Of a stretch of DNA of 64,000 bases, positions 26,663 to 36,506 are shown in pieces. This DNA is from an uncultured Dehalococcoidia bacterium. Lineage in GTDB: Bacteria > Chloroflexota > Dehalococcoidia > Lucifugimonadales > UBA1123. The notes beneath the pieces were generated by a model, which worked only from the letters and a program-made list of their open reading frames with translations, had not been told where the DNA came from and ran no database searches. How positions within the stretch are numbered: position 1 is the first letter of the stretch; every line of letters starts with the position of its first letter. Both the position numbers and the translations under genes were made by a program. The stretch spans positions 434,001 to 498,000 of the forward strand of contig CATOSI010000001.1 in NCBI GenBank assembly GCA_951812505.1, written 5' to 3'.

Positions 26663-27976
26663 CTATCCCTGAAGCCTGACGAGGCGATACTGCCTGGCGC
26701 CGCGCCGCAGAACTATTATCTGGCCGTCCACCGAGTGTTCCAGGGTGACGTTCTGCCTGGCGTCCGACACGCGCCGGTTGTTCAGTGAGACCCCACCGCC
26801 CTGGATGAGCCGTCGCGCCTCGCCGCGAGAAGATGCCAGGCCCACTTCCGCGACAAGATCACGCAACTGGACTCCGCCATTGTCGAACTGCTCGCGCGCC
26901 ATGGATGACGACGGCACATCTTGGAAGATATCCAAGAGTTCGTCGGAGCTAAGCCCCGATATGTCGCCTCCAAAGAGTACATCAGAAGCGGTGAGGGCCT
27001 TTTCAAGCCCCGTCTGGCCATGGGTCATATGTGTAACCTCAGATGCGAGTCTCTGTTGTGCCTCACGCTTCTCAGGCCGTTCCGATACCTCGTCCTTATA
27101 CTCGTCTATCTCCTCCAGAGGGAGGAGAGTGTAGTACTTCAGAAATTGAACAACGTCCGCGTCGGCGGTGTTCAGCCAGAACTGGTAGAACTGGAATGGC
27201 GATGTCTTGTCCGCGTCCAGCCATACCGTGCCTCCCTCGGTCTTGCCGAACTTCGTTCCGTCGGACTTTGTAACCAGCGGCGTGACGAGAGCGTGCGCCT
27301 GTTCTCCGCGAACACGGCGGATCAGGTCAACCCCAGCGGTTATGTTGCCCCACTGGTCGCTGCCTCCCATTTGAAGAGCGCATCCGTGCCGGTCGTAAAG
27401 CGTCAGGAAGTCGAACGCCTGCAGCAGCATGTAGCTGAATTCGGTGTACGAGATTCCGTCAGTCATTCTGCTGCGAACCGACTCTTTCGCCAGCATATAG
27501 TTGACGCTGAAGTGCTTCCCCACGTCGCGCATGAAGTCAATCGCGTTGATCTGCTCCAGCCAGTCGGCGTTGTTGATGAGAAGGGCGGCGTTGCCCTCGG
27601 CATCGAAGTCCAGGAAGCGCGCAAGCTGCGCCCTTATGCCCTCCAGGTTTTGCTGTAATACTTCCCGTGTGAGGAGGGGACGCTCCTGGGACTTTCCACC
27701 GGGGTCGCCTATCAGGCCGGTTCCGCCGCCCGCTATCGCTATCGGCGTATTGCCGTACTTCTGCATCCGAACGAGCATCATAATTCCGAGCAGGTTCCCG
27801 ATGTGAAGACTGTCAGCCGAGGGGTCGAAACCGATATAGGCCGTTACCTTCTCTCTCGCTAAAAGCTCTTCCAGACTGGGAGTCAACAACTCCTGGCCAT
27901 CGTCGGTTATGTGAATCAGCCCTCTACTTCGGAACTCATCAATGATCGAGCGAGTCGTTTGGGCAGCCGCCGGCAT
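26663..27976 (-). CDS. tyrS: Tyrosyl-tRNA synthetase
   Basis: The product is 437 aa, with GGAGGA upstream. It is a class I synthetase: YIGFDPSADSLHIGNLLG holds the HIGH-type signature (HIGN), and GTKFGKTEGGTVWLD holds the KMSKS-type loop (KFGKT), the bacterial TyrZ-like variant. MGGSDQWGNI binds tyrosine and AMP. A C-terminal S4 RNA-binding domain runs from RDLVAEVGLASSRGEARRLI. It is essential for translation. I see no T-box in the 250-bp upstream region. Confidence 0.95.
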   Translation of the reverse strand: MPAAAQTTRSIIDEFRSRGLIHITDDGQELLTPSLEELLAREKVTAYIGFDPSADSLHIGNLLGIMMLVRMQKYGNTPIAIAGGGTGLIGDPGGKSQERPLLTREVLQQNLEGIRAQLARFLDFDAEGNAALLINNADWLEQINAIDFMRDVGKHFSVNYMLAKESVRSRMTDGISYTEFSYMLLQAFDFLTLYDRHGCALQMGGSDQWGNITAGVDLIRRVRGEQAHALVTPLVTKSDGTKFGKTEGGTVWLDADKTSPFQFYQFWLNTADADVVQFLKYYTLLPLEEIDEYKDEVSERPEKREAQQRLASEVTHMTHGQTGLEKALTASDVLFGGDISGLSSDELLDIFQDVPSSSMAREQFDNGGVQLRDLVAEVGLASSRGEARRLIQGGGVSLNNRRVSDARQNVTLEHSVDGQIIVLRRGARQYRLVRLQG

Positions 27977-28231
27977 AGTTCAAATCCTCCGCAAGTGCGC
28001 CATAACATTCGTAATACTATGCTTGCGAGTATCGCAGAGAACACTTTCGGTTGTCCATATGCTGGTATCAACATCGAGACTCCTGGAAGCCCTGGGTGCC
28101 GGATAATTCATGACCAGAAATCCACTTTCGTGCGCAGTCCACTTGTCTGGCAATGAAGACAAGGCTGTATTAACATATGACGGCTCCGAGCGTGAGTTTC
28201 GAGCATTCCAGCCCACGTCAAAGAAGGTCAC

Positions 28232-29965
28232 ATGACATCTGCCAGCATCGGCGAACTGACGGCGAAACAGCGAAGAGTCATTCGCGCCTGGTGCATGTAC
28301 GACTGGGCAAATTCCGCATTCGCAACCAGCGGCACGGTTACCATTTTTCCTTTCTACTTCGTTTTTCTGTTCAATAACGCGCTTGGCGAGAGCGCGTCAT
28401 TCATGGGTATCGCTTTCACCGGCAGTTCCATGTGGAGCCTTGGAGTCGCCGTTTCTACCGCAATAGTTGCCGTGTCGAGTCCCGTTCTCGGCGTCATTGC
28501 AGACAGAGTACCCATAAAGAAGGCGCTTCTCTGGGCATACACGATCGCAGGGTCACTCTTTACCGCGCTTGCATTCTTTTCGGCATACACATCAAGTCCA
28601 TGGGCATGGCTGTTCGGGACATTCATCCTTGCCAACATCGGATTCGCCGGCGGTCTGGTTTTCTACAATGCTTTTCTGCCTCACATCGCGCCCCGCAATC
28701 TTCTTGATGATGTAAGCAGCCGTGGGTTCGCCTATGGATACTTTGGCGGTGGACTGCTTCTTTTAATTCATCTCGTGCTGATTCTGTTTACTCAGGACAC
28801 GGAGATAGCCGATCTGGTGACACGTATCTTGATGGCGTCCATAGGATTCTGGTGGTTCGGATGGGCGCTGTGGACTCTCACCATAATCCCTGAGCCGCCG
28901 ACTTACAACGGACATCAGGGAATGAATATCCGCGGTGCGGTTGCTGTCGCTTTCAGAGAACTTGGCAAGACCTTCCGCGACCTGAAACGTTTCAGGGTGG
29001 TTCTTGTCTATCTGGGAGCATACTTGCTGTTCAATGACGGATTGCAGACTGTAATGAGCATTGCCGGGGCGTTTGCCGCCGACACGCTCGGAATTCCACT
29101 CGTCTTCAACATGGCTACGATCCTGATTATCCAATTCGTCGCGGTTCCGGGCGCATTGCTCTTCGGAAAGCTGGCTCAGCGCCTTACGACCAAGCTCGCG
29201 CTTACTCTTTCCCTTATAGGATGGTGTCTGATCGTACTGTTTGGAGTCGCGATTTCTCCGCTGGTACCGACCGACCATGCCGACTTCGACTACCAATTGA
29301 ATTACCAGTCAGGTTCTGGCGACTACATCGTAGAGAAAGCCCCCGACCTCGAGGACTCACACACCGAGGTCCTGTGGAGAGAAGAGGCGGGCGAGTATGT
29401 CGAGGGGGATGTCCTGTCTTCCCGGAGCGCCCGTTCTCTTAGCGAGAGTGTCCGGCTTTCCGACAATTCGGCGTACTCTATCTCCATAGTAGGTGGAAAC
29501 TTGGACGAGGAGAAGCGCGTCGGTGCTTTGCATCCTTCGACACTCGGGGCCGGACCTCTGGACTGGTGGCCTGCGTTTGTGCGTGAAGTAATGTGGAAGC
29601 CGCTGTCCTTCGACGCCGGGTATCAGTGGCTGCTTCTAGGTGTGTTCACAGGGATGGTGATAGGCGGCAGCCAGGCGCTGGCCCGAAGCCTGTTTGCACA
29701 GATTACTCCTGAAACCAGGAGCGGAGAGTTTTTCTCCTTCTTCGGATTTATGAGCAGGGCCTCGGCGGTCTTTGGCCCGATGATGTACGTAGTTGTCACT
29801 TCCGTCTTCGATACCCGCGTCGCGATTACGTCAATACTCGTCATAATCATAGCTGGGACTGTAGTTCTCAGGTGGGTTGACGTGAAAGCCGGAGCCCGTG
29901 CCGCGGAGCGGGAAGATAACCGACGAATGACCCTGCTGCAGGAACAACCTCAATGCCCGTCTTAA
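28232..29965 (+). CDS. MFS transporter, UMF1/Atg22-like family
   Basis: The product is 577 aa. WCMYDWANSAFATSGTVTIFP at residues 21-41 is the hallmark of the UMF1 (unknown major facilitator) family. About 11-12 membrane segments are visible. A hydrophilic stretch of about 120 residues interrupts them between roughly residues 350 and 470; it is acidic and rich in Ser and Asp and is predicted to be extramembrane. The substrate is unknown; relatives are thought to export small solutes. It overlaps the next gene by 13 bases. Confidence 0.83.
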   Translation: MTSASIGELTAKQRRVIRAWCMYDWANSAFATSGTVTIFPFYFVFLFNNALGESASFMGIAFTGSSMWSLGVAVSTAIVAVSSPVLGVIADRVPIKKALLWAYTIAGSLFTALAFFSAYTSSPWAWLFGTFILANIGFAGGLVFYNAFLPHIAPRNLLDDVSSRGFAYGYFGGGLLLLIHLVLILFTQDTEIADLVTRILMASIGFWWFGWALWTLTIIPEPPTYNGHQGMNIRGAVAVAFRELGKTFRDLKRFRVVLVYLGAYLLFNDGLQTVMSIAGAFAADTLGIPLVFNMATILIIQFVAVPGALLFGKLAQRLTTKLALTLSLIGWCLIVLFGVAISPLVPTDHADFDYQLNYQSGSGDYIVEKAPDLEDSHTEVLWREEAGEYVEGDVLSSRSARSLSESVRLSDNSAYSISIVGGNLDEEKRVGALHPSTLGAGPLDWWPAFVREVMWKPLSFDAGYQWLLLGVFTGMVIGGSQALARSLFAQITPETRSGEFFSFFGFMSRASAVFGPMMYVVVTSVFDTRVAITSILVIIIAGTVVLRWVDVKAGARAAEREDNRRMTLLQEQPQCPS

Positions 29966-31341
29966 ACGATGTCCAGTCCCGACTAAATAGGACTAAGACA
30001 GCGCGGATTGTCCGACCGCAAACTTCGGAAGCCATTCGGAATGAGATCAGGAAAGCAGCGGCTGATGGTATTGCCGTCTGTCCATCCGGGTCTCTCCACT
30101 CTATGGGAGGTCAACAGTTCGCCGCGTCTGGCGTATCCATGAGCTCATCAGAGTTGAAGGAAATAGGTCCCCTTGACAGGGACGGGCGGACTGTTTGGGT
30201 ACAGTCGGGAGTGACATGGCCTGAACTCGTTCGCTGGCTGCACGGCGCGCAGAGCGGAACAGCCGGCACACTCTCGATAATCCAAAAACAGACCGGCGCG
30301 GATGAAATGACCTTGGGAGGCGCGCTGTCGTCGAACATCCATGGCAGGGTACTTGGCCGAAGGCCGATTGTGGCAGACATCGAAGAGTTCTTTCTGATCA
30401 ATGCCCGGGGTAAGCGTGTCTTCTGCAGTCGGGAGAACAACCGTGGACTGTTCGGCCTGGCGATTGGCGGATACGGCTTATTCGGATTCGTGGACTCGAT
30501 CAAGCTGAGGTTGGAGCCGAGGACACAAATGGTACGTCAGGTAGCCGAAATAGAGACCGGGAAAGTCATGTCCGTGCTTGAACAGCGAATGGAGGAGGGC
30601 GCTACTTACGGCGACTTTCAGTACATGACAGACGAGTCCTCCACAGACTTCATGAACAAAGGGATAGTTTCGACGTACTCACCGACGCAATCCAGGGTTG
30701 ACATCCCTCCTGATCAGCTTGGATTGACGGCTGAGGATTGGATGAGGCTCTACGTCCTGGCGCACACAGACAAGGCAGGCGCATACGACGAGTACGCGAG
30801 TCACTACCTGAAGACGGACGGCCAGATTTATTGGTCCGATGAGCACCAATTCAGTCCGTACATTCCTGAAGCCGGGGATATGCTCGCCAACAGCCTGGGC
30901 TGGAAAACGTTCGCCTCGCTGATGATTTCCGAGCTTTACGTACCCAGATCGAGATTCTCGGAGTTCATGAGCGCGGCCAGTAAATCTCTTCTGGACACAG
31001 ACGCGAACGTAGTTTACGGCACTGTCCGATTGATACAGCGGGAAGACGAGACATACCTCAGGTGGGCCAGGGAGGACTACGCCTGCGTGATATTCAACCT
31101 GCTTGTCGAACACTCACCCGAGGGTATCGCGCGAGCGAAGAAGCAGTTCCAGGCGTTGATAGACTGCGCCTTGGACGAAGGCGGCTGCTACTACCTGACG
31201 TACCATCGCTGGGCGAGGAAGGACCAGGTTGAGAAGGCATATCCTCAGTTCAGATCATTTCTGGAATTGAAGAACAGATACGACCCGGACGGGCTTTTCA
31301 CAAGTGAGTGGCATCGCCATTACGTGGAGATGTTTGCATAA
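29953..31341 (+). CDS. FAD-linked oxidase (aldonolactone-oxidase-like)
   Basis: The product is 462 aa. An FAD_binding_4 domain has VCPSGSLHSMGGQQFA (about residues 37-52), the VQSGVTW strand and TLGGALSSNIHGR. The GRVLGRRPIVADIEEF segment follows. The C-terminal substrate domain ends FLELKNRYDPDGLFTSEW, as in L-gulonolactone/D-arabinono-lactone oxidases and related berberine-bridge-type enzymes. The exact substrate is unclear. It overlaps the UMF1 transporter gene, suggesting one transcript and possibly transport plus oxidation of the same compound. Confidence 0.83.
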   Translation: MPVLNDVQSRLNRTKTARIVRPQTSEAIRNEIRKAAADGIAVCPSGSLHSMGGQQFAASGVSMSSSELKEIGPLDRDGRTVWVQSGVTWPELVRWLHGAQSGTAGTLSIIQKQTGADEMTLGGALSSNIHGRVLGRRPIVADIEEFFLINARGKRVFCSRENNRGLFGLAIGGYGLFGFVDSIKLRLEPRTQMVRQVAEIETGKVMSVLEQRMEEGATYGDFQYMTDESSTDFMNKGIVSTYSPTQSRVDIPPDQLGLTAEDWMRLYVLAHTDKAGAYDEYASHYLKTDGQIYWSDEHQFSPYIPEAGDMLANSLGWKTFASLMISELYVPRSRFSEFMSAASKSLLDTDANVVYGTVRLIQREDETYLRWAREDYACVIFNLLVEHSPEGIARAKKQFQALIDCALDEGGCYYLTYHRWARKDQVEKAYPQFRSFLELKNRYDPDGLFTSEWHRHYVEMFA

Positions 31342-31357
31342 GGGATGCGCTTGTGCC

Positions 31358-31480
31358 CTAGAGAAACCGGCGCATGACGTGCCGGCGCGTTCCGGCCCTG
31401 CCGACTTTCTTGAATCCCAGCGCCTTGAACAGCCGCTCCAGGTCTTGCCATCGGTCGCAGTCAACTCCGTGGAATTCCAT
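31358..31480 (-). pseudogene. Possible remnant of a GNAT-type N-terminus (40 aa)
   Basis: This 40-codon minus-strand frame follows the acyl-CoA dehydrogenase stop by 26 bases. VDCDRWQDLERLFKALGF resembles the start of some GNAT acetyltransferases (an R-W-x-D-L-x-x-L-F segment), but nothing follows it. No ribosome site is visible. It may be a decayed gene end or chance. Confidence 0.25.
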
Positions 31481-31506
31481 ATCAGGCGGCAAAGTCAATT
31501 GGCGTC

Positions 31507-32691
31507 CTAGCGAGGCAGTCCCAGGCCGCGCTGCGCGACGATGTTGCGCTGGATCTCGGACGTTCCGGCGGCAATCGTGGAGGACACCGAAGACAGATAC
31601 AACTGCTGGATGTGCCCTTCGAGCGGCGACCACTTAGAACCCTGCGAAATCTGCCCCGCCATGCCCAGTATCTCCATGCCGGTGCGCGCCACTCGCTGAG
31701 TTAGCTCGGTGCCGTACATCTTGGACATCGAGGCCTCGGCGTTGGGCACCATGCCCTGGCTCTGCATCCAGGCGACTTTGTAGGAAAGCCAGCGGGACAC
31801 CTCAGTCTCGGTGAAACGCTGGGCGAGTTTTCGCCTGACGTTCTGGTTCTTACTGAGCGGTTCGCCATGTCGTTCAGTCTGTTTGACATACTTAACCAGC
31901 GCGTCCAGGGTGCGGCGCGCGCCAGCGGAATAGCCGACCCCGGATCGCTCGAAATCCAGCGCTACCGCCAGCGTGTACCAGCCGCGGTCTTCCTGGCCGA
32001 CCAGGTTGCCGCTGGGTACTCTCACGTCGTCGAAATATACCTCGTTGAAGTCGCGGCCTCCGGCCATGTTCTCAATCGGGCGAACGGTGACGCCGGGACT
32101 CTTCATGTCCAGCATGAAGATACTTATGCCCCTGTGTTTGGGCGCGTCCGGGTTGGTGCGGGCCGCCAACCAACCCCAGTCGGCGACGTGCGCGCTCGAA
32201 GTCCATATCTTCTGTCCGTTGATGACGTAGTCGTCGCCGTCCCTTGTCGCCAGCGTCTGGAGGGATGCGAGGTCCGAACCGGAACCGGGCTCGCTGTACA
32301 GCGTACACCACAGCCGTTCGCCGCGCGCGATTGGAGGCAGGTGCTCGCTCTTCTGCTCTTCTGTCCCGGCTATCATCAATACCGGGCCGACCCAGGATAT
32401 TGCGCCGGTCCCGAGTTCCGTTCCAGGCACGTTCTTGTACGACATCTCCTCGTTATAAATGACCTGCTCCATAATAGAGCGTCCCTGACCGCCGTATTCT
32501 TCGGGCCAGGCAAGCGTGAGCCACCCCTTATCGGCCAGGACGCCGGTCATCCGGCGAGTGAACGAGTGCTGTTCCTCAGCAGACTTTCCGGTCTGCCCAA
32601 GCGGGTTCCAGTCCTCTGGAAGCGTCTCCTGCAGGAAGTCGCGTATCTCTTGACGGAAATCCTCTTCCTGCTGGGTGAACTTGATATCCAT
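31507..32691 (-). CDS. Acyl-CoA dehydrogenase
   Basis: The product is 394 aa; GGAGG lies seven bases before the ATG. It has the three-domain ACAD fold: a helical N-terminus (FTQQEEDFRQEIRDFL), LYSEPGSGSDLASLQT for FAD and substrate binding, and the C-terminal TIAAGTSEIQRNIVAQRGLGLPR. The common catalytic Glu position in the YEG motif reads AAGTSE here, as in the FadE-like long-chain and steroid-side-chain subfamily, where a different residue may act. It probably takes part in beta-oxidation-like catabolism. Confidence 0.9.
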   Translation of the reverse strand: MDIKFTQQEEDFRQEIRDFLQETLPEDWNPLGQTGKSAEEQHSFTRRMTGVLADKGWLTLAWPEEYGGQGRSIMEQVIYNEEMSYKNVPGTELGTGAISWVGPVLMIAGTEEQKSEHLPPIARGERLWCTLYSEPGSGSDLASLQTLATRDGDDYVINGQKIWTSSAHVADWGWLAARTNPDAPKHRGISIFMLDMKSPGVTVRPIENMAGGRDFNEVYFDDVRVPSGNLVGQEDRGWYTLAVALDFERSGVGYSAGARRTLDALVKYVKQTERHGEPLSKNQNVRRKLAQRFTETEVSRWLSYKVAWMQSQGMVPNAEASMSKMYGTELTQRVARTGMEILGMAGQISQGSKWSPLEGHIQQLYLSSVSSTIAAGTSEIQRNIVAQRGLGLPR

Positions 32692-32760
32692 GTGATGCCT
32701 CCAAGCTCTTAATCCAGTATGCGAACAGTCTATGAGTACCGCGATGGACGGTCAAGTGGC

Positions 32761-34599
32761 TTAGCTGGCTGCGCGAGCCTTGTCCCGACTCTGGCGTTTG
32801 CGGCCCGTCGAAGAGAGTTCCATTTTGCGGAGTCTGAGGTTCTGGGGAGTAACCTCGACAAGTTCGTCGTCGGCGATGAAGCTCAGCGCTTCCTCGAGGC
32901 TCAACCGGATTGTGGAGTTCAGCCGCTTCGTTATCTCGGCGGTCGAGGAGCGCATATTGGTGAGCTTCTTCTCTTTGCAGACGTTGATCTCGATGTCGGC
33001 GCTTCGCCGGTGACTGCCGACGATCATGCCTTCATACACCCTGGTGCCCGGATCTATGAATGTATCGCCTCTGCCCTGGGCGTTGAGCAATCCGTAGGTC
33101 ACCGCCACACCGCCCTCGGAAGCGACAAGAGCTCCACCGCGATGAGACTTTATATCCCCCTCCATCGGCTCATACGATGTGAATGCGCTGCTGTGTACAC
33201 CGTCTCCACGCGTAACTCTGAGGAAGAAAGCATTGAATCCTATGAGTCCGCGGGTCGGCATTTTGTATTCCAGGTGGACATAGCCGTCCTCGCCATATCT
33301 CATGTCTCGCATCTGGCCCATGTTGGATGACAGGTGTTCGGTCACCGTGCCTAGGTACCCCTCTCGCGTGGTGATGTTCAGTATCTCGTAGGGCTCGTGT
33401 ACTCTGCCCCCGATAATCTTGGTCACCGGCGTCGGACGCGATACCTGGAACTCAAATTGCTCGCGGCGCATGGTCTCGATCAGAATAGACAGGTGCAGCT
33501 CACCGCGTCCTGCCACGACGAACACGTCCGGGCTGGGAGTTGTCTCCACGCGCAGACTGACATTTGTCCTGAGTTCCCGCATAAGTCTTTCATGGAGATT
33601 GCGGGACGTGCAGTAGTCGCCTTCCTTACCCATGAACGGAGAGTTGTTCACGGCAAAGGTCATCCGCACCGTAGGCTCGTTGATGGCGATAGACGGCAGC
33701 GCCACAGGGCTTTCTATTGACCCAATAGTGTCGCCAATTGACACGCCCGAAAGTCCCGTAACCGCCACTATATCGCCTGCCCGCGCCTCTGGGACTTCGA
33801 CGCGGTCCATGCCCTGAAACACGAAGATGCGCTCCACATCGTGGGCGACGGAATCGGATTCGCCGTTCAGGAGAGCCACCTGGTCTCGCAGCCTGAGAGT
33901 GCCGTTCGTCAGCCGCCCAATGGCTACCTGTCCCAGATAGTTGTCATAGTCGAGAGCGGCGACGAGCATCTGAAGTGGCGCATCGGGATCTCCTGTCGGA
34001 GATGGTACTGAGTCAAGTATCGCCTTGAACAGGGGCAGCATATCCATGTTCGGGTCGTCGAGTCCGGTCCTGGCATAGCCATCCCTGGCCGAGGCATACA
34101 GCACCGGAAAGTCCAGCTGGTCGACATTCGTGGCGACGTCGAGGAAGAGGTCCTGTACCATCTCTTCCACTTCTTCGACACGCGCTTCAGGACGGTCAAT
34201 CTTATTGATTACGACCATTGGCGTGACGTTTTGCTGCAGGGCTTGGCGAAGTACGTAAGTGGTCTGGGGCATTGGCCCGTCCACCGCGTCAACCAGGAGA
34301 AGGCAGCCGTCCGCCATATTCATCACGCGCTCGACCTCGCCGCTGAAGTCGGCGTGCCCCGGCGTGTCTATGATGTTGATCCTGACGCCGCCATAGGAAA
34401 CCGACGCGTTCTTGGCCAGAATGGTAATTCCGCGCTCACGCTCCAGCGGGTTTGTGTCCATTATCAGGCTTCCAACCTGCTGGTGCGCCTGGAAGACTTT
34501 GCCCTGTTTCAGCAGCGCGTCAACCAGAGTGGTCTTGCCATGGTCAACGTGTGCGATAATCGCCAGGTTGCGTATGTCCATTCGCTGATTTTCGTTCAA
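32761..34599 (-). CDS. typA: Ribosome-associated GTPase TypA/BipA
   Basis: The product is 612 aa from a TTG at 34599, which has GGAG nine bases upstream; the ATG at 34581 (606 aa, the E. coli-like length) is the alternative. It has [14 protein letters not shown] (G1), [14 protein letters not shown] (G3) and NKIDRPEA (G4), then EF-G-like domains III and V and the BipA-specific C-terminal domain ([18 protein letters not shown]). It aids 50S assembly and stress adaptation. A basic tail ([17 protein letters not shown]) ends the protein. It follows the dedA-like gene by 22 bases. Confidence 0.94.
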   Translation of the reverse strand: MNENQRMDIRNLAIIAHVDHGKTTLVDALLKQGKVFQAHQQVGSLIMDTNPLERERGITILAKNASVSYGGVRINIIDTPGHADFSGEVERVMNMADGCLLLVDAVDGPMPQTTYVLRQALQQNVTPMVVINKIDRPEARVEEVEEMVQDLFLDVATNVDQLDFPVLYASARDGYARTGLDDPNMDMLPLFKAILDSVPSPTGDPDAPLQMLVAALDYDNYLGQVAIGRLTNGTLRLRDQVALLNGESDSVAHDVERIFVFQGMDRVEVPEARAGDIVAVTGLSGVSIGDTIGSIESPVALPSIAINEPTVRMTFAVNNSPFMGKEGDYCTSRNLHERLMRELRTNVSLRVETTPSPDVFVVAGRGELHLSILIETMRREQFEFQVSRPTPVTKIIGGRVHEPYEILNITTREGYLGTVTEHLSSNMGQMRDMRYGEDGYVHLEYKMPTRGLIGFNAFFLRVTRGDGVHSSAFTSYEPMEGDIKSHRGGALVASEGGVAVTYGLLNAQGRGDTFIDPGTRVYEGMIVGSHRRSADIEINVCKEKKLTNMRSSTAEITKRLNSTIRLSLEEALSFIADDELVEVTPQNLRLRKMELSSTGRKRQSRDKARAAS

Positions 34600-34621
34600 A
34601 TCTAATTTCTCCAAGTCCGTT

Positions 34622-35260
34622 CTAAGATCCAGTTCGCTGCCGACGCCAGCGCAGCGCTCGCCAGCCAAAGAATAGCAGAACGATCAACGCGAGTACGACC
34701 AAAGTACCATTTTCGTATGGCTTGGTAAGATTTCTGATATCTTCCCAGTTCTCGCCGAGCACGCGACCAACATAGGTTAGGGTCAGGTTCCAAAGCGTCG
34801 TGCCAAGAGTAGTGTAGATGAGGAACCGCAGGAAATTCATCCTGGCGTATCCTGCCGGGACCGAGATTATGCTGCGGATGAGCGGAATGAGCCGACCGAA
34901 GAAGACGACCGCCTCGCCGTAACGCTCAAACCACTCCACGCTCCGGTCGAGGTCTCTCTCGGATATGAATACGTACCTGCCATAGGACTCTACCAGCCGG
35001 CGCACACCTGCCTCGCGGGCGACGTAGCCAATTGCGTAGAGAAATATCGCTCCAATCAATGAGCCAAGGGTGCCGGCCGCAATTGCCCACCAGAAGTTCA
35101 GTTCCCCCTTGGCGGACAGCGCCCCGGCGAACGGCAACACCATTTCCGAAGGAATCGGCGGAAAGATGTTTTCAATCGCCATCGCAAGGACTATGCCGGG
35201 GTAGCCGATAGCGGCGATCAGGCCTTCGATCCAGCCGCCTATCTGCTCCAGCACGTGCAT
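34622..35260 (-). CDS. DedA-family membrane protein
   Basis: The product is 212 aa. The ATG at 35260 has GGAG about 11 bases upstream; a GTG at 35272 is possible. It has the DedA signature: AIENIFPPIPSEMVLPFAG (about residues 27-45), and FGRLIPLIRSIISVPAGYARM with the conserved Arg pair. There are four to five hydrophobic segments. The family flips or transports phospholipids (undecaprenyl-phosphate and phosphatidylethanolamine in characterised members). It is probably co-transcribed with typA. Confidence 0.88.
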   Translation of the reverse strand: MHVLEQIGGWIEGLIAAIGYPGIVLAMAIENIFPPIPSEMVLPFAGALSAKGELNFWWAIAAGTLGSLIGAIFLYAIGYVAREAGVRRLVESYGRYVFISERDLDRSVEWFERYGEAVVFFGRLIPLIRSIISVPAGYARMNFLRFLIYTTLGTTLWNLTLTYVGRVLGENWEDIRNLTKPYENGTLVVLALIVLLFFGWRALRWRRQRTGS

Positions 35261-35429
35261 TTCTACGCGCACTCCGATGGCGACAGAGGCCCGGTTCGCA
35301 GCATAAATGGTGCTGGTATTCGGCAGATATCAGGAGGAACAACGCACTCTGCCGACAGCTCTCGCCGTGGTACACTGAAGGACACACCGGAAGAGTTAGT
35401 GTGAATTTCGCCGTCAGAGTAATATGAAC

Positions 35430-36485
35430 TCATGCGAAACTGGCCAGTTTTAGAACGCGATGCACGTTTTCGGGGCTGGGGGAACGTTGGCCGGACTGCA
35501 CTTCCTTCACCACCTGCACAATCGCAGCGTTGATCGGAGTGGGAATTCCCGACATTCGTCCCTGCTCGACGATGTAGCCGTTCATGAACTCTATCTCTGT
35601 GCGTCGTCCCTTCTCGACATCCTGTCCCATGGACGACTTCCAGTCCGCTCCGCCTCCGGTCGGCTGGAACTTGGCATCAAGCTCCTCATAGACTTCACCG
35701 TCGTCCGCGTCGGCGAACGTTTCGGCGGACACGCCTCGTATCGGCTCAACCTGGTAGTTCTGCGCGAGCGCGACCTGGCACGACTCCTTGCAGATGTTGA
35801 TTTGAATACGCCTCGCCTCAGGCATGGAGGCAACGCCCTGCGCTCCCAGTCCGGTCATTGCGCCGACGGGGTTGCCCGACGAATTGGTCGTGAGCTTCGA
35901 CCATCGCTCTCCCCAGAGGTTGGAGGTCACCTTCGCGTCGTCAACGCACATCAGGATGTCAACCAGTTCTTCCACCCTTGGGGTGACACGCCCGTGTAGT
36001 TCGCCCACACGGAATACCACGTGTCCGCGTCCTCTTCCGGGAGGTCCGCCGCGAGTCACGTGTCCGGGCTCCCACAGCGCGACCGTGATGCTGGACATTA
36101 TGCATCCCACGGCGCGGTCGTATCCGGCGATTGACGCAATAAGTCGGTCATTCATGCAGTTCTGAGACGAGACCACGACGCCATCGTTCTTGACCAGCCT
36201 CTTGAGGAAGTGCGCCGCCCACTCAGTGTCGTAGCTCTTCATGGCCAGGAAGCCAATGTCGAACTCGCCGTCCAACTGCATAGCGTCGGACAGATGAAAC
36301 GCCTTTACGGGAATCGTGAAATCGCCCTGACTGCCCGATGCGCGAAGTCCCTGAGTGCGCATCGTTTCCACATGCTCGCCCCACATATCCACGAGGGTCA
36401 CGTTGTGACCCTCTCTGGTCATATATGCGCCCAGGTAACTGCCCGCCGCTCCCGCTCCCATTATCACAATGCGCTTGTCGCTCAT
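35430..36485 (-). CDS. Ketopantoate-reductase-like (ApbA/PanE) oxidoreductase
   Basis: The product is 351 aa; AAGGAG lies eight bases upstream of the ATG. The N-terminal Rossmann motif is VIMGAGAAGSYLGAYM (about residues 7-22), with SQNCMNDR, and the catalytic Lys is probably in ERWSKLTTNSSGNP. The C-terminal domain contains EIEFMNGYIVEQG, as in PanE relatives. It is longer than typical PanE and sits in a 5-oxoprolinase operon, so a 2-hydroxyacid or 2-ketoacid other than ketopantoate is likely. It lies 21 bases after pxpC. Confidence 0.8.
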   Translation of the reverse strand: MSDKRIVIMGAGAAGSYLGAYMTREGHNVTLVDMWGEHVETMRTQGLRASGSQGDFTIPVKAFHLSDAMQLDGEFDIGFLAMKSYDTEWAAHFLKRLVKNDGVVVSSQNCMNDRLIASIAGYDRAVGCIMSSITVALWEPGHVTRGGPPGRGRGHVVFRVGELHGRVTPRVEELVDILMCVDDAKVTSNLWGERWSKLTTNSSGNPVGAMTGLGAQGVASMPEARRIQINICKESCQVALAQNYQVEPIRGVSAETFADADDGEVYEELDAKFQPTGGGADWKSSMGQDVEKGRRTEIEFMNGYIVEQGRMSGIPTPINAAIVQVVKEVQSGQRSPSPENVHRVLKLASFA

Positions 36486-36506
36486 CGAGTCTCTCCTTTT
36501 CGTACT

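Noticed and set aside
27980..28231. 83-codon minus-strand frame upstream of tyrS
   Set aside because: It fills the promoter region between divergent genes and shows no motif. I also looked for a T-box leader for tyrS here and saw none.
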